From assembly GCA_037962975.1 (NCBI GenBank), contig CM075669.1:88146001-88210000 (forward strand): a stretch of DNA of 64,000 nucleotides, given 5' to 3'. The first letter of the stretch is position 1, and each line of letters begins with the position of its first letter. This DNA is from Clitoria ternatea (Eukaryota > Streptophyta > Magnoliopsida > Fabales > Fabaceae). Position numbers and translations under genes: made by a program. Shown piece after piece: positions 13,363 through 22,454 of this stretch. The notes under the pieces were generated by a model. That model was not told where the DNA came from and did no database searches. It worked only from the letters and a program-made list of their open reading frames with translations.

Positions 13363-15836
13363 ACAGTCACGCAACATTTGATATAGAGGGGAGCAGGCAG
13401 GGAGGAAACGAGGAGCATTCACTCACATATAGCAACCCACAGAGAGGCTAAAACTGGGCCGGCTCAATGGGTTTATCGCAACACATCAACACTAGGGCGG
13501 ATTACGCCACACCGTTTGTTCGCTTAGACGGGGTATAAGACCGTCCAGGCGGAGTATGGGAGTGCAGCAGCGGATAGAGGAGATTTCGCAATGAGGCTTC
13601 CCTTCGAGTAACGCTGGTTACTCAACAGGAGGAATAGATAAGGGAAATATGTTAATACGTTCACACGCGTAGCATTCGGTGGAAGGCGGAGTTAGAATCA
13701 TCCTACTTGGCTAGGCGGGGTATATTTATCTTGGGCGAGGTATGACACCGTCTAAACGAAATCTACATAGCGTCTCTTTGACACAACTACAAGGTAATTT
13801 CCTCCATCGGGTATGGACAAAGGTTTACTAAGTAAATCCTCACACTCGTATTTTACTCAGAAAAACGAGAAGTTACAGGGTACATATACGATAGTAGGTT
13901 GTGGAGAGGGAAGAGTCTGAACCTATTCTGCCCAACTCAACTAATTATGTCAACGCCTGGGCGGACTCAGCCATCACGCCCAGATCAGGAGTCAACACCG
14001 GGGTCTCATTCTAATAACTACATCGCCTCAGCGCGAATCCTCACGCCTGGGCGAATTGCTCCCATACTTCGGGCGGGGTACGACTCCGCCCAACGTATCC
14101 GACATGAATTTTTCCTAAGACAATTCTCGATTCACTCAGACTTGGCTATAACCTGCTCGATCATACCGTCCCTGCGTATCCATTAAAGCACAATCATGAA
14201 ACAAAGCAGCACATAACACCACACACACCAAAACCATGCATCCATATATACATAAAAGTGTATGTCAATATTTACAATACAAAATCGGACTTCTCCTTGC
14301 CCGTAAAGTTCTATTCATCCCCAAAACATTAACATCCGGTATAAGCCAGTCCGGGCTTAATCTAACAACGCCTTAATTAAACCTTCCAAATGCATCAGCA
14401 CTCCGCCCAGCATTCCAGCTCTGCTTCTGATCCTCCTCACGAGAGACATTCACTGAAAATGGCCACTGTAGGGGTGAGCTTTTACATGTATAATGATACT
14501 CACAGACTCGGTATCAGCGTTAGAACACGCTCCTGCTATCATTCAACCTTTCTCAAGTAACCAAGTTCATACAGTTCAAACGACATTCATAACACACATA
14601 ATACACAGAGTATATTCCACATCCAAATATATATTCATGCATTCAAAATCATACACTTACACATACATAGATTTATACATCACCACAATCAGCCTTATTT
14701 TTATATGCATGCCTGCGGATCCGACTCGGGTAAAGACTCTCAGTTACAGCCCCCTTTTTCTTTTGGCCCCTCGTCCCTCAGCTCTTACCAGGTGGCACCG
14801 GCCTCCCCACGGCGTCTCGAGACTCTCTTCTCTAGCTCCAACGGCTACCACGAGCTCTATTGGGATCTAGCCAGGGTTGGTAACTGGAAGTCGTTTCCCT
14901 TGGGGTTCTTGACCTTCCATGGATCACCCCACTCTTACTCATGCAACTAACACATTCATTATTACACATCATCGCGCCATGAACACTTTACAGTCGTCAT
15001 TAATTCAGTCAGTCACACCAGTGCATGTTACAATCGGTCATCAAACTAACAACATTGGGCAATCCAATTAAGAACATGCACATACATACACTTCAGAGTG
15101 ACAACAAAATAGATCCATCATTATCATCCACGAGCAAGCTACACCATCGCCACGAAGATCACTATCAGAATCTAAAATCATGCATCAGTTTTAGTAATTG
15201 TGAATACATGCACACATACACAGCATCAATTCTAACGATTATAAATACATGCACACACACACCCACGCTCAGCAGCATGTTCATCCGGTACCGTTCTTAG
15301 ACCATGCATTCGACATGCAAGCGCCCCCTACCTTTAGAAGAACCTCAGAAACCTTTCTGTTCTTGTTGTTGGGTCCGACGTCCTTCTCCTGGTTCGTCCG
15401 GTCCTCCTCGGCTCTGTCGTATCCTGTGCCTGATTCTGGAATGAAGTGTGGTCCGTTCTCCAGTACTGCAACCAAGACCTCCAGGAGCGAAGAGTAAGAT
15501 AGAAGAAGAAGAAAGACGAAGAAGAAGAGAGGAAGTAGAGAATGAAGTGACGGAGAAGGGAGTCTGAAGAAATGGCAAGTGTGTTTTTCCGCCAAGGGCT
15601 CACGCTTATATATATATATATGTGCATGCGCACAGCAAAAGAAGAGTGGGATGGGAGAGTGCGTGCCCAGCAGTCACGTGCACTCTACCCCATCCCCTGA
15701 CCATTACCATCTTTAATATTTTAATGGCTAAATCCTAAATAGTTAAATGCAATTAACAGTTATTTCTTAGCTAAAAATCAAATCTTAGTGGTTTATTCTT
15801 CAATCAGCATTAAATTTTAAAAACGGGGATGTTACA
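13281..15836 (-). repeat. Gypsy LTR, 5' in element orientation (2556 bp)
   Basis: Promoter LTR. In element orientation it starts at 15836 (TGTAACATCC) and ends at 13281. The TATA-like tract at about 15602-15621 is only about 220 bases from the start, so U3 is short and the transcribed R-U5 part is about 2.3 kb. A CT/GA-rich block at about 15500-15560 lies just after the expected transcription start. Confidence 0.96.
15602..15621 (-). promoter_or_regulatory. Likely TATA box of the gypsy promoter LTR
   Basis: An alternating TATATA tract with a G-box core CACGTG at 15675-15680 upstream in the direction of transcription. The GA-rich tract follows downstream. This is inference from position and motif. 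Confidence 0.55.
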
Positions 15837-15841
15837 ATGTC
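15837..15841. repeat. Target site duplication ATGTC, right copy
   Basis: Exact copy of 5965-5969, directly after the right gypsy LTR. Confidence 0.95.
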
Positions 15842-16040
15842 AATTTTGTACTAATGCCCTATCGGTGTTAGAATTTGGTGACATAAAATTTTATGCATTG
15901 TATTTTTTTTTGCGAATATTTCTTGTTTATTATAATCTGGGACCCTTAGGCGAGATTGTAATTAATAAGAAATTTTGTGATGGGCACACTATTTGCATGA
16001 TCTAATTATGCTTGTGGCTTATTTTCATATATCAGTATCG

Positions 16041-17492
16041 ATGCCCACTTCGGTTAAAATGTTGAACGGGACGAATTATGAGGATTGGAAGGAGTCTTTA
16101 GATTTGTATTTGGCTATGGCCAATATTGACTTAGCTTTGCGGGAAGAAGAGCCAAGTGCTCTTACTGCTGAGTCAACTAATGATCAAAAGGCTTATCGTG
16201 CAAAATGGGATCATTCGAATCGAGTGTGTTTGATGGTGATAAAGTTCACTATGGAGAAGTCAATCAGACAGAGCATTGTTGAAAACGACAACGCTGCAAC
16301 TTTTTTGAAATCCATTGGAGAGAAATTTAAGACCTTTGACAAAGCTGAGAAGAGCCACTATTCCTCCCTCTTTGATCGAGCTAGATATGATGGTGTTAGT
16401 GGAGTTCGTGAGCACATGCTGAAAATGGTGCACTATCGTAACAAACTAAGGGGGATGAAGCTTGAGATTGACGACAGTTACTTGATTTGGAAAATTCTAG
16501 AATCACCCCCTTCCCAGTTTGATGTTTTGAGGACTTCTTATAATACTCAAAACCATGAGTGGACTGTTGATCAGACTATTGCCATTGTTACTCAAGAGGA
16601 GGAAGCTATGAAAAAGGGAAAGCCTGGAGTTGTTCAGTTTGCTAACAAACCTCACAAAAATAAGTCTGCTGATTCTACTTCAAAGTCCAAATCTGTTCAC
16701 AAAAATCATAATGACAAGAAAACAAAGAAGATGGTTCCTAATCTTGGTCCCAACAGAAAATTTTTCAAAGGAGAATGCAAGTATTGCAAGAAGTTCGGAC
16801 ATATGCTGAAGGATTGCTATATCCTAAAGAAGAAGAATCAAAGGGAAGGTACACCTCTTGCTCTAGCTTGTTTTGAATCCAATGTTGTTGATGTTCCTCC
16901 TAATACTTGGTGGTTTGATTCGGGCGCAACTATTCATGTGGTGAATTCTTTACAGGGGTTCACAAGCCTGAGGAAACCAAGTGATTTTGAATCAAAGATC
17001 GTAGTAGGAGATGAAGCTAGAGTCCTTGTTGAAGATATTGGGGTTGTTTCTTTGAGTTTGCCCTCTGGTCATGTTTTGCTTCTGAAAGACGCTGTTTATG
17101 TCCCTTCTATTCGTAGAAACCTGATCTCTGTTTCGGTTTTGGATAAATGTAGTTATTCTTTTGTGTTTGGCAATGGCAAATTGGACATCCATTTTGAATC
17201 TTCTGTTGTTGGACATGGGATTCTTTGTGATAATCTTTATATGTTGACTTTTTTTGATATGAGCGTGAATTCTGTTGTTGGGCATAAGCGTGGCAGGGTT
17301 GATGAAAACTCTTCCATGTTATGGCATAGGCGCTTGGGGCATATTTCAAGGCCTCGTATTGAGAAACTCATTAAGCATGAGATTTTACCCGATTGGACTT
17401 CTCTGATTTTGATGCTTGTGTGGCTTGCATTAAAGGTAAGCTTACTGCTAAACCCAGGAACAAGTCTGGGAGTCGTCGTGATGCCGTGTTAG
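16041..17492 (+). pseudogene. Copia gag-protease, broken
   Basis: The frame opens upstream at 15993, but the better start is the ATG at 16041, where MPTSVKMLNGTNYEDW gives the usual N-terminus of a copia gag. It holds a UBN2-type gag region, a CCHC knuckle CKYCKKFGHMLKDC (about 16775-16816), protease motif WWFDSGAT (about 16909) and a GAG-pre-integrase start LWHRRLGH (about 17320). At about 17390-17400 the homologous reading moves to another frame, so the last 30 or so codons of this frame are nonsense. It would still supply an almost complete Gag and protease if transcribed. Confidence 0.85.
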
Positions 17493-18585
17493 AGTTGATT
17501 CACACTAACATGTGTGGGCCTATTACACCCACTGCTATGGGTGGATATAGGTATTTCATTACATTCATAGATGATTACTCTCGTTTCTGGATAGATCTTC
17601 TTCAAGAGAAATCATGTTCCTTGGATGCTTTTAAATCGTTCAAGGCTGCTGCTGAATTAAAAACTAGCAAGAAGATAAAGTGTGTGGGTCTGATAGAGGA
17701 GGAGAATATTATGGCAGATATAATGAAACCGGAAGGAATCCAGGACCTTTTGCTAGATACCTCAAAGAATGCGGCATCAAAGCTCAATACACGATGCCAG
17801 GTACACCTGAACAAAATGGAGTGGCAGAAAGGAGAAATCGCACACTTATGGAGATGGTGAGATCTATGATGGGTCCATCTTGCTTACCTGATTTTCTTTG
17901 GGGAGATGCCTTAAGAACCGCTGTGTACGTTCTTAATCAGGTGCCTAGCAAGTCTGTACCAAAAACTCCTTATGAATTGATGACTGGAAAGAAACCAAGT
18001 TTGAAACACTTGCGTGTTTAGGGATGTAAGGCAGAAGTCAGACCCTATAACCCTACGATGAAGAAGCTTGATCTGACGACTGTTAGTGGCTTCTTTATTG
18101 GTTATTGTGTGGGTTTAAGAGGTAGCAGATTCTATTGTCCTTCTCACTCTACACAAGTAATAGAGTCTGATCGTGTAGTATTCTTTGAGGATGATTTGGG
18201 TAGTGGGAGCATTGCCTCACAACCAGTTGTCTCTGAAGAAGATAGAGTTGAAGTCCCTGCACCTTAATTTCCTAGTTCGGAAAATGATCCAACTTCTTTC
18301 ATACCTAATAATGAACATGTTCCTATTGCCGATGAGATTGTGACAGCACCTATGACAACTTATCAAGATCCTGACGTTGCGATTGACCATGCCCCTTTAA
18401 ATGATGAAATTGCACCTGCACCTGTTATTGTTGAGGCTGTGGTGAGAAGATCTCAAAGAACATGTAACTCATCCATACCGGATGATTATATTGTGTATCT
18501 TCAGGAACATGAGTTTGATATATATGGTGATGATGACCCTATTAGTTTTGAACAAGCTATCTCTAGCTCTCATGCTTCTGAATAG
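17393..18585 (+). pseudogene. Copia integrase, broken by frameshift and stops
   Basis: The integrase continues in frame +2 at 17393 (CVACIKGK closes the zinc finger) and moves to frame +1 at about 17680 ([10 protein letters not shown]). In-frame stops follow at 18019 (TAG, where most copia integrases have Trp), 18265 (TAA) and 18583 (TAG). Catalytic core: the first Asp position reads IHTNMCGP, so Asp has become Asn at 17507-17509; the second Asp (GSDRGGEYY) and the Glu ([11 protein letters not shown]) are kept. The spacer before the RT (18270-18580) is acidic and poorly conserved, as usual. Confidence 0.85.
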
Positions 18586-19785
18586 GTGAAAGCCATGCAT
18601 GACGAGTTAGCCTCTATGTCTCACAATAATGTTTGGGAGCTTGTTTCTTTGCCTCCTGGTTGCAAACCAGTTGGCTGCAAATGGGTTTTCAAAACCAAGC
18701 ATAAACCATCTGGCGAAGTTGAAAGATACAAAGCTAGATTGGTGGTGAAAGGGTACAGTCAGAGAGAAGGCATTGATTTTAAAGAAACTTTCTTGCCGGT
18801 CTCCACAAAGGATTCTTTTCGAGTTGTTATGGCTATGGTGGCTCATTTTGATCTAGAATTGCACCAGATGGATGTCAAAATAGCTTTTCTAAATGGTGAT
18901 CTTGTTGAAGATGTCTACATGGTTCAACCTGATGGCTTTGCTAAAAAGGGCAAAGAAAATTTAGTTTGCAGGTTGAAGAAATCCCTTTATGGTTTGAAAC
19001 AGGCTTCTAGACAATGGTACTTGAAATTTGACCAAGAGGTCACTTCTTTTGGCTTCAAGGAAAATGCCTCAGATCAGTGCATTTACCTGAAGATGAGTGG
19101 GAGCAATTTTATCATCCTTGTTTTATATGTTGATGATATTCTTCTTGCTAGCAGCTGCATTGATGTTTTGAATGAGATAAAGAAAATGTTGAGTAGCCAT
19201 TTTGATATGAAGGGCCTTGGTGATGCTTCTGTTGTCTTGGGCATCCAGATATGTCGTGATAGGTCTTGTGGTACTCTTGGATTGTCTCAGAAAGGGTACA
19301 TTGATAGAATTCTCAGAAGGTTTAATATGTACTCTTGCTCCCCATGTGACACACCTGTTCAAAAGGGTGAGAAACTCTCTAATTCTCAGTGTCCTCAAAA
19401 CGACAAAGAGTTGTTTGAAATGGAGAAAGTTCCATACGCTTCCGCTGTTGGGAGCTTGATGTATGCTCAAGTCTGCACTCGTCCGGATATTGCTTTCGCT
19501 GTTAATGCTTTGGGCAGATACTTGAGCAACCCTGGTTTGGGTCATTGGAAAGCCGTGAAGAAGGTCTTGAGATATTTACAGGGAACTAAAGATTATATGT
19601 TGACCTATGCAAAGTCTGATCAACTTGAAGTCATAGGTTATTCAGATTCTGATTTTGCAGGTTGCCCTGATGACCGTAAGTCTACTTCGGGCTTCATTTT
19701 TATGATGGCAGGAGGAGTTGTATCCTGGAAGAGTGTTAAACAAACAATCACAGCTACTTCTACTATGGAGGCAGAGTATGTTAGT
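18586..19785 (+). pseudogene. Copia reverse transcriptase and RNase H start
   Basis: A long uninterrupted stretch with the copia RT blocks CKWVFKTKHKPSGEVERYK, QMDVKIAFLNGD, LKKSLYGLKQASRQWY and the catalytic YVDDILLA (about 19126), then RNase H blocks SDSDFAGCPDDRKSTSG and ATSTMEAEYV. The frame leaves copia homology at about 19786, where foreign sequence begins, and meets a stop at 19879. The upstream stop at 18583 cuts it off from integrase. Confidence 0.87.
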
Positions 19786-20307
19786 AAACGGCCATATGCT
19801 TCAAGTCCTAATGCTAAAAGGGAAACGACTGACTTCCATCACTACCTTCACGAGGTTAGTAATACACTTTTTAGTAAGTAAAGAGAAGGAGGAAATTTTT
19901 TATAAACTAAAAAAAGGTTGAAGAACTGAGTTTCAAGACTCTGTCTGGGGCTAATCGCGAAGGACCGTGCTAGCCCAAAGGCGGATTCTGCTTCTGCTTG
20001 AGCTACCTGAGTTGACGGCAGAAGAAGCAATCGGGAGGGAAGAGTCTTACGGATGCTAGTGATCTATATTTTCTGGGATCGAAAGATTCTGATGTTCGTA
20101 AGCGAGACCCAGATCATCCAGTAGCACCAGCAACAGCAAATAAGCTACCACCTGATATTGACCCCGGAATGAATTCAAAGTTGAAGAACCTCGTCTCACA
20201 TCTCTTCCTGGCGGAAAAGCACAACTCCGTCCAGTATCTTTCCCTGTTCCGATATAGCCTAATATCCCACCCGTGTGGATGGACCGGCGTGGATAGGGGA
20301 AAGCCTG
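19786..20307. other. Foreign insert of unknown origin in the copia RNase H region
   Basis: About 520 bases split the RNase H reading between MEAEYVS and EAMWLKNL. The insert is visibly richer in G and C than the copia around it and has no similarity I can see to LTR elements, LINEs or MITEs. An open stretch runs from about 20040 to 20307 in the same frame as the following copia segment. There is no clear target duplication, and a few copia codons seem missing, so it may be a double-strand-break filler. The texture reminds me of plant mitochondrial DNA, but I cannot name a locus. Confidence 0.55.
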
Positions 20308-20621
20308 AAGCTATGTGGCTAAAGAATTTGATTTCTGGCTTCCGCATTGTTGAAAGTATTTCTAGGCCACTTGTAATTTATTGCGATAATACTGCTGCCA
20401 TACTTCTCTCTCAAAATAATAAGAGCTCTACTCGTTCGAAGCACTTTGATATGAAGTACTTGTTTGTTAGAGAGAAAGTACTTGAGTTTCATACTCGAAT
20501 TGAGCACATTGCTACTCAGAGCATGTTGGCAGATCCACTAACCAAAGGCTTGACCGTTGGAGTTTTTCAGAATCATGTAACCCATATGGGTTTAGTCAAG
20601 TCTTTTGATATTTTGGATTAG
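20308..20621 (+). pseudogene. Copia RNase H, C-terminal part
   Basis: Homology resumes with EAMWLKNLISGF, then YCDNTAAILLSQNNKS, RSKHFDMKYLFVRE and MLADPLTKGL, the usual end of a copia RNase H, and stops at 20619-20621. The frame runs back into the insert as far as 20169, but that part is not copia. Confidence 0.85.
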
Positions 20622-20932
20622 TGGGAGTTTTATTTTGTAATTTATTTATTGAAACTAGTTTTCTGTTTTGGATATGTTATTATTGATGTCATTTTATTGA
20701 CATATCTTTTGTTGCATTTTGGATGCTTGGAACATGTGGAAATGAAATTCATATTTCCTTATCTATACCGTGACTGAAATATAAACTATTGTAGTGTATA
20801 ATGTATATCCCTATCGGATATGATTGTATGCTATTGTGAAATTATTATATTTCTTGGTGATAATTAATAACTTGTCATAATAATATAGATTTTGTACTTG
20901 ATAATTTAATAATGCTATCCAAGTGGGAGAAA
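20622..20932 (+). other. Copia 3' untranslated region and polypurine tract
   Basis: AT-rich non-coding stretch. AAGTGGGAGAAA at 20921-20932 abuts the 3' LTR and is the polypurine tract. Confidence 0.85.
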
Positions 20933-21351
20933 TGTTAGATTTTCTTATTAATATATTATTATATTAATTTGATGGATTAGCATCATTAAATCATTATATC
21001 TATATTGTGTTGATTAATTATATGATATGTAAATATTATGTATATAGATAGATTTAGCTATTGGGCTTTTGTTTGGATGGACGGTGATGGGTTGACCCAT
21101 TCTATGTGCCCAATGAGAAGTTCCTGCTCTCATCTGTGGTTGCCTATATAATCACTATCCCATTAGGTGATTATTACACAGAGTCAGTAACACACTAGAC
21201 ATAAGACACTTAGATTAAGAGTAGTACACGCTCACTATTGGGATTCATGGATCACTTGTCTTCAGGTACGTCTTCAATCAAAACTTTGTTGACATGATGT
21301 GTGTTAAAATTGTGTTATAAATTGTATGTTCATCATAAGAATTTTTCTTCA
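20933..21351 (+). repeat. Copia 3' LTR (419 bp)
   Basis: Homologous to 4362-4777 with about 13 substitutions, 12 of them transitions, and one 3-base indel near 21270, counted by eye. Confidence 0.93.
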
Positions 21352-21356
21352 GGGAA
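21352..21356. repeat. Target site duplication GGGAA, right copy
   Basis: Exact match to 4357-4361. Confidence 0.92.
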
Positions 21357-21583
21357 AAGAAAGAATACTATTTCTTATTTTCTACTTATAGTAATAAAAC
21401 AAATTAAACATTCATCCCCCACAAATTTGTCTCTTTTTTCCCCTTCATTCTAATAAAGCAAAAAACTAATGTAAAATCTTTTATTTGCATATATAAATTG
21501 GAAGAAAAAGGGTTGTGTTCAATTCATAATACATACAAAATACGTACATAATAAAGTGACCCCTATTTTTTGTTCTCTTTCTT
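21357..21583 (-). other. Likely 3' UTR and flank of the transporter gene
   Basis: About 230 AT-rich bases between the transporter stop codon and the copia element. The 3' UTR probably lies here. No polyadenylation signal can be named with confidence. Confidence 0.5.
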
Positions 21584-22454
21584 TTAGGCTTTGTGATATC
21601 CAAGCTCCACATCAAGCGTTTTATCTTGGGGTTCCACAGTTCCCTTGTACTGATATCTCCTAGCAACATAGATAAAATAAAACAAGTTGAGGGTGGCTAA
21701 CACTGCTATAAGGTAGTAAAAGTAGTCCAATCTACCAGCATTAATGTCATTTGTCAACCAATCTTGATGGCTATGTCTCTTGGTAGAGTGATGAACTATG
21801 TTGAGTATTATGCTGCTCACATAGCTAGCTGTACCAAAGGCAACCGAAAACAAGGCATTACCAATGCTCCTCATATGCTCAGGGAACTGCCTGTTAAGGA
21901 ACTCAATCTGTCCTAGTATATTGAATGCCTCACAAAGACCCATAAGGATCAATTGTGGGGCTAGCCAAAAGACTGAAACAGGAGCAATTCCTAGGGGATT
22001 TGGATTTGAATTTGCTGAATTCCTTCTCAATCTTTCAACCAAGCCAGCCACAACCATTGAGAGAATTGAGAACACCATGCCAATTCCAATTCTTAGGAGC
22101 AGGGTGATGCCCCCTTCATGCTTAGTTATTTTCCTAAGTTTTGGTACTAGGATTTGGTCATATAATGGAAGCCACAAGGCTATGGTGATTAATGATATGA
22201 CACTTAGTGACCCTGCTGGAATTTGGAATTTTGGTCCTAGGCGCCTGTCCATTTTCAAGGCTTGTGATATTACAAATGTTCCTTGTTGTGCCATGGAAGT
22301 GAGGCTGAGTATCCCTGCAGCCCAAACTGGGACAATTCTTACTAGGCATTTAACTTCCTCTACTTGTTGGATGCTTGCAAGTTTCCATCGATTTACTCTG
22401 CTCCCATCTTGGTTTAGCTCACCCTCCATTATTAGAGCAGCCTTGTTTAATGCA
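21584..22454 (-). CDS. NPF2-like: NPF2-like exon 4 (terminal)
   Basis: Residues 283-572: the end of the central loop (NKAALIMEGE, VEEVKCLVRIVPVW) and helices 7-12 with QGTFVISQALKMDR, IPAGSLSVISL and QLILMGLCEAFN. Acceptor is TTATTTAG|TGCATT. The junction codon AG|T gives Ser where relatives often have Arg. The protein ends LGYHKA. Confidence 0.92.

Larger units (their letters stand above)
5970..15836 (-). mobile_element. Complete Ty3/gypsy chromovirus, Tekay/Del-like, nested in copia
   Basis: A 9867-bp element on the - strand with 2.56-kb LTRs, exact target duplications, a primer site (13266-13277), a polypurine tract (8528-8540) and one intact gag-pol frame (8564-12994). The integrase is followed by a chromodomain-like tail, which together with the long LTRs suggests the Tekay/Del branch of chromoviruses; the branch is inference. 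The LTRs look identical outside one poly-T tract, so the insertion is recent. All parts needed for autonomous transposition appear present. It interrupts the copia leader, not its coding region. Confidence 0.96.
4362..21351 (+). mobile_element. Ty1/copia LTR retrotransposon, hosting a nested gypsy element
   Basis: The element runs from TGTTAG at 4362 to TTCTTCA at 21351 and has a 5-bp target duplication, a primer site at 4780 and a polypurine tract at 20921-20932. Without the nested gypsy element and its duplicated 5 bases it is about 7.1 kb. Domain order is gag, zinc knuckle, protease, integrase, reverse transcriptase, RNase H, the copia order. Coding sequence is broken by at least two frameshifts, three in-frame stops and a foreign insert, so it cannot act on its own. 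LTRs differ at about 13 of 416 positions by my count, plus one 3-base indel. It ends only 232 bases past the stop codon of the transporter gene. Confidence 0.95.
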
